A stretch of DNA of 64,000 bases from assembly GCA_029834535.1 (NCBI GenBank), contig JAQMWT010000145.1, positions 1-64,000 on the forward strand, given 5' to 3'. The position numbers and the translations under genes are program-made. Position 1 is the first letter of the stretch; the number at the start of each line of letters is the position of its first letter. The notes under the pieces are model-generated. The model was not told the DNA's origin, did not search any database, and saw only the letters and a list, made by a program, of their open reading frames with translations. Below are positions 37,759 to 45,300 of the stretch, piece after piece. This DNA is from Chrysophaeum taylorii. Lineage: Eukaryota; Sar; Pelagophyceae; Pelagomonadales; Pelagomonadaceae.

Positions 37759-38321
37759 CTACACATTTATCGAAAATGTCATCAGCACAGAAAATGTGCT
37801 TTCAATGTCGACTCTTTCAATAACTTCAACCAAATGCTTCAACGAAAGCAGGGGTTGGCTACAGCGGGTCGCCGAACATGATGTACTGGACCGCGTCCAG
37901 CACAGCTCTAAGTCGAAACTCCTCCACAATACCTGCTTCCTGTCGCCGACGTCAACAATCCTGTCGAGATCGAGATAGTGGACGAGCTCCTCGAAGCTTT
38001 GCGGCTCTCGAAGCGGAAATGGGAGTATAACTCCTCGCGGGACAACGGCGGCTGCAGGTTGGCTCCATAGTAGCTCGAGGCGCCGTAGTGAACAGGCTTG
38101 TACTTGCGTCGCTTCCCATCGCAAGCGAACTTGGGCGCACGTTTCAAGGCCGCGATTCGAAAGCCCGTGTAGTCCGCACACAGCTCCCTCGACTCCTTCA
38201 AGTGCCGGTAAATGAAGACGGAGAAATCCATGTCGTTCTCCTCAATTGCTTCAAAAAACAAGAAGGTAAGTCGCCTCCACCGGCGCGCGTCGCTTTGTGA
38301 AGGTTGCGGCGGATTGAGCAC
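37759..38321 (-). pseudogene. Unidentified coding remnant spread over two frames
   Basis: Two overlapping minus-strand frames carry complementary protein-like sequence. The upstream one (from 38,321) includes DMDFSVFIYRHLKESRELCADYTGF and YYGANLQPPLSREELYSHF. The downstream one (to 37,759) continues in the same style, with EPQSFEELVHYLDLDRIVDVG. The switch lies near 38,005-38,015, with no plausible intron borders there. Either the gene is broken or the assembly has an indel. The composition is less GC-rich than in the flanking genes. I do not recognise the family. Confidence 0.4.
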
Positions 38322-38618
38322 GCTAGATTTGTTGAAGTACGTGCGTGTCTCGCTTTTCCACAGAAGAGGCGTTTTCGGAAAAGCAACGGACTACGAACGG
38401 CACTACTTTTTTTTTTTTTCGGCTCTATCCTGCGGAACCTCACTATTATTTATTACTGCTTTTTTTCCCTAGATCGAAAAAAAATTACGTCTTGTTGTTG
38501 TTGTTCTTCTTAATCTTCTTTCGTTTGTTTGAACTAAAAAGAAAATACGGAAGACAGACACGCTCTGTTGTCGTTCTTGAGGGCTAGTTTTTTTGAAGCA
38601 AGTGATAAAAGAGAAGCG

Positions 38619-41600
38619 ATGTCCGCAGCGCGGCATCGGGGTCCTCACCTGTCCCGGGAAGTAGAAGAAGAAGAAGAAGAAGAAGAAGGTGGTGAAGTTG
38701 TCCGCGAGGAGGAGAGCGTGGCGGCATCCTGCGGACGTCGGAGGCGGACGCGGTGCGTGCAGGGGCTGTGCGTGGCCGTGAACGCTTTGTGCGCGAGCGG
38801 CGGCGTGTACATGGGTGTGACGGGGGATTGGTGGGGCGCGGCGCGGTTGTGCGTTGGGAGTGCGGGGGGCGCGTCTTTGCTGCGCGCGCGGCGGCGGTTG
38901 GGGGCGAATCCCGTGTCCCGGGCCGTGCTGGCGTTTCACGGCGCGTTGGGCGTGGAGCTCGCGACGCGGACGATCGAAGCGCGGCGGCAGTTGGGGCGGC
39001 GGCGGCGGCGGTTTGACGATAATGTTGTTGTTGTTGTTTCTTCTTCTTCGGAGAAGAAGAAAAAGAAGAAGAACACCGCCGCCGCCGGCGCCGGCGCCCT
39101 AAAAAAAAGGGAGGTGATGGCGGGGCGCGAGGTCGGGTACGACGACGACTTTGTCGAAATCGGGTGGGAACGCGACGTCGAAAACCTCGACGCGGTTGAA
39201 GTGTCTCGACGACACGCGCGTCTGATATCTGACGCGGAGGTTGCGCGAAAGAGGCGCGACGCGCGCGTCCGGAAGACGTGGTGCTGGACGGGCGAGAAGA
39301 AAGAGTTCCAGTGCGTTCCGGAAGTTTACGTGCTCGGCGCGCCCAAGTGCGGGACGTCCGAGCTCTGGGAGTCGCTCGTTTCCAAGGCGCAAGTGGTGAA
39401 AGGTCGTCGCAAGGAGACGAGATTTTTTACGCGAGGTGAATTCGGGATGCCGGCCGACGGGTACCTCGACGCGAGCACGCGGCTGGAGGCGTTTTCGCGC
39501 GCGCATTCCGAGGCGGCGGAAATCATCGAGGCGGAAGCGGACGAGTCGGGGTTCTCGGACAAGGTTCTGGTCGACGGCGGACCGCACACGCTGTGGTGGC
39601 CGACGCAGGCCCACGACGGCAGCGACACGGGAGCCGCGCCGATCCCCCAGCTCGTAAGACTCCTGGTCCCGGGGGCGAAGTTAATAGCGACGCTCGCCGA
39701 GCCGGGGCGTCGGAGCTATTCGGACTACTGGTTTCTGACCGAGCGCGGGGTGGCGAGGCCCCGGGAGGAATTGGGCCAGAGCGCCGAGGACTTTCACGCC
39801 AAGGTGAAGATCGACACGACCGCCATGGAGCTCTGCTTCGACCGGTTTTCGGGGGAATCGGAATCGCGGTGGCCGCTCGGGGCCGTGCAGCGTTGCGCGT
39901 TCGACAAGTTCCATTTTGGCCGGAACGGGCGCGGGCGGATCGCGGTCGGGCTCTACGCGGCGTACGTCGCGCGGTGGCTCGACGTGTTCGACCGGTCCCA
40001 GCTTTTGGTCGTGCGGCTCGAGGACCTGGCGACCGAGGGTCACTCGCGGGTCTTTGACTTTCTCGGATTGGAAAAAGAAGAAGAAGTCGCGGAAGCTCGG
40101 GTCGTGAATCGGGCGCGGTCGGCGCGGCCGCCGATGCGCGCGGAGACGGCGAGGCTGCTCCAACGCTTTTACCAGCCGCACAACGCGCGCCTCGCCGAGC
40201 TTTTGGGGGACCGGCGGTTTTTGTGGGAGGACGCGCTCCCGAACGACTGGGCGAACGTGACGGGCCGAAAAAAGCCGCCCCCCCCCAAAGCGCTTAACTC
40301 GGGGATCTCTCCCGACATGTGGGGCAAGAAGAGACGAAAACGACGACCACCAGAAATGGAGTTTGTGCGCAACGAGGAGAAACGGGTCCATATCGCCGAG
40401 CGGCAGCGGCCAATAATAGTGGCGGCGGCGCGCGGCGAAACGGAAGCGTTGAAGAAGGCGGCGGCGGCGGCTCGAAATAATTCGAACGACGGTCTCGACC
40501 TCGGCGACGCCCTCGTCCTGGGCGCGCTGCGTGCGGACCCGCGGGTCGTGGAGGCCGTGCTGGAGTTTGGGGCCGACCCGAACGCCCGGCTTTCCTCGGA
40601 GCGCGAGCGAGGGAGAGGAACGACGCCCTTGCACGTCGCGTGCTTGGCCGCGTGCTGGGGCGACTCGATGCGCGGCTCTCTCGTTTTCAAGCTCCTCGAA
40701 GGCGCGAGCAGCCCGGTCGACTACGCGATCGAGCACGGCAAGACCGAGGCGGGCCGCCGGCTCTCGATGCGGGGCCACCGCACCACCGTCAGCGCCCTCG
40801 AGATTCGCGAGGCAATCGCCAAGGCGGTCGCGGACGTCGCGCGCGCGCTCGTCGCTTTTGGCGCCGACGCCAGCGCTCGCGACGACGACGGCCGCGCGCC
40901 CGCCCACTACTGCGCGCAGGGGGGCTTCGTCGAAGCCCTAAAAGTCATCGCGGCAGCGTCTCCGGGGTCGGCGGCCTTGGCCGCCGAGGCCAAGCACGGT
41001 TCCACCCCCGCGCACCTCGCCGCGCTCTGGGGTCAGGCCGAAACGCTCCGCGCGCTCGTCGTCGACTTAAAGGCCGACCCCGACATCCGCGACAACCACG
41101 GCCACTCGGTCCGGGACCTCGCCTTGGGCCCGGGGGCCCCGGTCTCCCCGTGGCTCGCCGAGGACCCCGAATTCGCGACAGCCTTGGGCGGTTTTGGCGG
41201 CGGCGGTTTCGGCGGCGCGCCCGTCCGCCGCCGGTGGAAGCGCGACCTCGACCGGAACCACGGCGGCGGCTGGCGACCCGCGAACGCGCGAGATGTCGAT
41301 ATCCTCGCGGGAGAAGCGGACGACTTCTGCGACTTTGACGTGGTCGACGCCGCAGACGTCGACGGCCAAACCCTCTTCGAAAAGTATCTCGCCAAGAACC
41401 GACCCGTCCTGTTGCGGGGGATCGTCGATACGCCCGAATGGGACGCCGCGCGCGCCGCCTACGGCGTCGAGGACCTCGTCAAGACCCACGGCTCGGCCTC
41501 GGTCACCGTGTCGGCGATACCCTACGCCAAAAAATTCAGCTCGGACTTGGGGGCGCGCGGCCTCGCGCTCTCCGAGTACGTCGTCGAGATGCTGAACGCG

Positions 41601-42236
41601 ACGCTCGACCGCGAAAAGTACCCGTGGTACGTCTTTCGGGGCCATCCCGTCAACCGCATGCCCGACGAACCCGACTCCGGCTGGTTCGTTCCCGCCGACC
41701 TCATCCCGCCCCCCGACGCGATTCTCGACGCCTTTTCCCGGGCGGCCGACCTGGCAACCCCAAAGGCGGACCGACCGCCAGGAGGACGGGAGGAGGATAA
41801 TCTGGCCGGCAAGAACAGATTCTGGCCTTTCGTCAACGTCCAGTGGGCCCTCGGCTCGGCCGGTTCGGGCGCGCCGATGCACTTCCACAACACGGCGTGG
41901 AACGCCTGCATCTACGGCGCCAAGCGATGGATCGCCTACCCGCCCGCCTACAACCTCATGTCCAACGACCAGATCCGGCTCTGGGACGAGACGATCAAGC
42001 CCGCCCAGGAGTCAATCGCCGGCCAGCCAAAGGCCTTCGAGTGCATTCAGCGCCGCGGCGACGTCGCAATAATCCCCGAGCTCTGGGGCCACGGCGTCCT
42101 CAACCTCCAGGACACCGTCGCCGTTGCGACCGAGGTCAAGGGCTCCCTCTTCCGGGCACCCCTCCCCCGCGCCTACAAGAAGCTCCAGGTCTTTAACCGC
42201 GACTCGCCCCTCGGCGACCCCTCCTCCTCCTTCTAA
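38619..42236 (+). CDS. Sulfotransferase - ankyrin repeat - JmjC-like fusion protein
   Basis: A single open frame of 1,205 residues. An acidic N-terminus (poly-E from an (AAG)n tract) is followed by a weakly hydrophobic segment at about 50-75. The sulfotransferase domain (about 220-545) has the PAPS-binding VYVLGAPKCGTSELWESL at about 234, the 3'-phosphate block RRSYSDYWFLTERG at about 362, and RLEDLATEGHSRVFDFLGL near 470. Ankyrin repeats lie at about 590-835 (GRGTTPLHVACLA, GRAPAHYCAQGG, GSTPAHLAALWG). The C-terminal JmjC/cupin-8 domain (about 905-1,180) has FWPFVNVQWALG, the PMHFHNTAWNACIYG core near 1,086 and WGHGVLNLQ near 1,157, which supplies the distal iron-ligand histidine. It would combine sulfonation of an acceptor with an Fe(II)/2-oxoglutarate-type hydroxylase. 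The first metal-ligand position reads HFHN rather than HxD, so catalysis in that half is uncertain. Confidence 0.85.
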   Translation: MSAARHRGPHLSREVEEEEEEEEGGEVVREEESVAASCGRRRRTRCVQGLCVAVNALCASGGVYMGVTGDWWGAARLCVGSAGGASLLRARRRLGANPVSRAVLAFHGALGVELATRTIEARRQLGRRRRRFDDNVVVVVSSSSEKKKKKKNTAAAGAGALKKREVMAGREVGYDDDFVEIGWERDVENLDAVEVSRRHARLISDAEVARKRRDARVRKTWCWTGEKKEFQCVPEVYVLGAPKCGTSELWESLVSKAQVVKGRRKETRFFTRGEFGMPADGYLDASTRLEAFSRAHSEAAEIIEAEADESGFSDKVLVDGGPHTLWWPTQAHDGSDTGAAPIPQLVRLLVPGAKLIATLAEPGRRSYSDYWFLTERGVARPREELGQSAEDFHAKVKIDTTAMELCFDRFSGESESRWPLGAVQRCAFDKFHFGRNGRGRIAVGLYAAYVARWLDVFDRSQLLVVRLEDLATEGHSRVFDFLGLEKEEEVAEARVVNRARSARPPMRAETARLLQRFYQPHNARLAELLGDRRFLWEDALPNDWANVTGRKKPPPPKALNSGISPDMWGKKRRKRRPPEMEFVRNEEKRVHIAERQRPIIVAAARGETEALKKAAAAARNNSNDGLDLGDALVLGALRADPRVVEAVLEFGADPNARLSSERERGRGTTPLHVACLAACWGDSMRGSLVFKLLEGASSPVDYAIEHGKTEAGRRLSMRGHRTTVSALEIREAIAKAVADVARALVAFGADASARDDDGRAPAHYCAQGGFVEALKVIAAASPGSAALAAEAKHGSTPAHLAALWGQAETLRALVVDLKADPDIRDNHGHSVRDLALGPGAPVSPWLAEDPEFATALGGFGGGGFGGAPVRRRWKRDLDRNHGGGWRPANARDVDILAGEADDFCDFDVVDAADVDGQTLFEKYLAKNRPVLLRGIVDTPEWDAARAAYGVEDLVKTHGSASVTVSAIPYAKKFSSDLGARGLALSEYVVEMLNATLDREKYPWYVFRGHPVNRMPDEPDSGWFVPADLIPPPDAILDAFSRAADLATPKADRPPGGREEDNLAGKNRFWPFVNVQWALGSAGSGAPMHFHNTAWNACIYGAKRWIAYPPAYNLMSNDQIRLWDETIKPAQESIAGQPKAFECIQRRGDVAIIPELWGHGVLNLQDTVAVATEVKGSLFRAPLPRAYKKLQVFNRDSPLGDPSSSF

Positions 42237-42269
42237 GACAGACTGACTGTCAAACGAGAAGTGTCTCGA

Positions 42270-42304
42270 ATGAATGAATGAATGAATGAATGACTGAATG
42301 AACG
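42270..42304. repeat. (GAAT)n microsatellite between convergent genes
   Basis: gaatgaatgaatgaatgaat with one gact interruption lies in the 105 bp separating the stops of the fusion gene and the UBR gene. Confidence 0.85.
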
Positions 42305-42341
42305 AACTTGGGGGGTACGGAGAGAGATGGATGCTTCGGTG

Positions 42342-45300
42342 CTAGTAGAAGTTGTCGCGGATGACGCGGGGGCTTTCGGCACGACGGCGCGCGACCTCGG
42401 CCGGGACGCCGTGGTCGTTGTATAGGCGCTCGAGGAGGCGGAGGCGCGAACGAGAGAGGTGGAGCGGGGCGCCCCGGCGCAGATTGACGTCCTCCTCGCC
42501 GTAGTCGTCGAGGTAGAGGGACACCGAGTAGGCCGCGCTCGATCCGGAAACGAGGAGGGTGCTGCACCTGAGGGCGAGAAAGAAGACGCCGACCCCGCCG
42601 TTGGTTCTCGCGTGGAGCGTGCAGGCGCCGGGGGCATCCTGGGCAGCGCGCTTTCCCGCCTGGACGACGCGGCCCGTCAAGAGGCAGAGCGCGGGATCGT
42701 CGTCGGGCGAGTTCCGGTGCTCTACGAGGGCCGTGTAGAGGTCCGTGAAGCTCTCGGGAAGGTCGACAAAGCCGAATGCCGGCGTCCGCGGGAGCGCCAT
42801 GAGCGAGAGGTCGAGGACTGCGTCGGTCGGCCGGCGTCGCCGCGAGACGGCCGTGGAAGCGACTTTCTCCTTCAAATCGACTCGCCTCTGCTCCTCGTCG
42901 TCTTCGTCGAGGGGAGGGTCGTTCGCCGTAAAGTCGTAGAAATATGTCTCGTCGGTCGCGTCGCGGTCGTCGACGACGACCCGCTCGCGGCCCTCGAGCT
43001 CGCGGAGCCGGTCGCCCCACGCCTTGAAGAGCGCGCGCACCTCCTCGCTTTTCGCGAGCTCGCGCGGCGCCGGCACGCCGAGCTCCTCGAGGAGCCGGTC
43101 GTCCTCCGGCTCGTCGTAATTCGGTTCGTCCGACTCGTCCGAGGCGCGCCGTCGGCTCACGAAGAGCGCCGTCCGGAGAAAGGGCGCCCACGCATCGCGC
43201 GTTCGGCGCGCGAGGGTCTGGCCGCACCACCGCTCGTCGACCCCGCACACTGCCGACCGGAGAGTTTCGAAACCCTCCTCCTCCTCCTCCTCCTCCTCCT
43301 CGGAGCGCGGCTCCTCCTCGACGAGAATCTGCGCGAGGCGCGCGAGCGAGAGGACCGCGACCACCTTGGCAAGGTCCGAGCAAGGCCAGACGGAGGCGAA
43401 CGCAGCGAGCGCGATGCCGAGGTCCCAGCTCAGGAGGGGCTGCGCGAGGGCCGTCCGGACGCGCCAGTCGGCGTCGGCGCGCCAGGTGCCGACGTCGACG
43501 TCGTCCGGCCGCGCCGCTCCGAGCGCCGTGAGGTCGGCCGAGACCCGCGGCATGAGGCGCTCGCCCGCGAGGAGCGCCGCGAGAAAGCCTTTGAGGGCTG
43601 TGAGCCGGTCGAGACCAGAGGAGGAGTCGGCGAGGATCGCCCTCGGAAAGTACTCGAGGGCTCTCGCGAGCGCCGAGGCGGCCGCGACGCCGTGGCGTCG
43701 CGAGTCTAGGAACGTCGAACCAGTCTCTGGTGGTGGCGGTTTCGCGTCGTCCCGGGTCGTCGCGGTGATTGTCGCGCAGTAGGCCGCCGCGCTCCAGGTC
43801 GCGAAGAGCTCGGCGAGGGGCGAGGGCGCGATCCCGGGCGCGTGGCCGTCGCCGACGTCGCACAACGACGCCGAGAACCGCCGGCCCCAGTGTTGCTGCG
43901 AGGCCCACGCCGGCTCGTCGTCGTCGGGCTCGAGGGCATTGGCGGCGGCCGCCGCCGCGTCGGCATCTGGATCGCTCGCGTCGCGGCCACCCGCGAGCGC
44001 CCAACGCGCGAGAGACCAGGGGGGCGGCGGCAGCGAGCTCGCGGGCGCGGGAGGGACGTCGGGGAGCAAGCAGTTGGACGCCGCCTTGCAGAGCGGGCAC
44101 AGGAACTGTCCGAGCCTCGGGTCGACGCAGAGGCGTCCTTCGAAGAGCTCGCCAGCGACCACTTTGCTGAGAAGGGAGCCAAAGAACTTGTCCCAGCAGC
44201 CCGGGTGGACGGCGTGGCCGCAGGTCGCGACGTGGACGCGCGTCTTGCCCCACCGGCGCCAGGCCCGGTCGACGACGGGCCGCAGCTCGCTCTCGCGCAC
44301 CCAACCGCACGTCGCGTCGCCGCCGCCGGGCGCCAGCACGCGGACGCGCGCCGCGCCGTCGCGCATCGCGAGGGCGCGCACCATCTGGCCGGCCTCGAGC
44401 TTGACGCCCTCCTCGTCGGACCGCCGCTCGCGCAGCTCGCACGCGCGACCGCGGACTTCAAACGTGCGCCTCAGGCGGCGGCGCGCGGGCGACGAGCGCT
44501 CGACGCCGCGCGCGAGCACGCACGATCTTTGCGCGAGGGCCACGAGGCACGGGGTCTCGGAGGTGCGCGACCAGCACACGATGCACTCGCGGGGTTCCCG
44601 GGGCTCGCTTTTTTTCTGCGCGCCAGCCCGTACGTCGTCGTCGTCGTCTTCGTCGTCGGCCGCCATGTCCTCGTCCTTCTCCTCGAGGAGCTCGGCGAAC
44701 GCGGCCTGGCTGCGCGACATGGCCTCCAACGCGCGCTTGCGCGCCGAATCGCGTTTCCTGCGCTTGGCGGCGGCGTCGTCCTCGGCGCCGCCGCCGCCAA
44801 CTCGGTCGTCGTCGTCGTCTGCTGCTGCTGCTGCTGCTGCTGCGGAAGAAGCAGCGGTCTGGTGCTGCTGCTTTTTCGTCGCATCGGCGGGAGGCGTCGC
44901 CGCGGCGAGAAAGGCCCTGCACTTCGCGTGGCCGCCGGCTCGCGCGAGGAGCCAGTCGAGGCCCTCGTCGTAGATGGGCGAGCCAAAGTAGTCCGTCGCG
45001 GCGCGCGCCTTGCTCCGGAGCCCGATCAGCAAGCGGAGCACGCAGTCGTCGTCTTCGGTCGTCGCCCACTTGGCGAGAAATTCGGGCCCCTGGTGCGCTA
45101 CGAGCGTGAGGAGGTGGAGCGCCCGGCACTCGAGTTCGCGGGCGTCGGGCGCGTCACCCCGGAGCAGCGCGCCGACGCAGGCGCGGTGGGTCGCGTCGCA
45201 GCCCAGAATGTCGCGACGCGCGTCCTCGAAGTCGGCGTGCGCGGGCGGCGGAGGGCCGACGAGCGGGCGCGGTTTGCCATCCTTCCTCGGCCCGCGAAAC

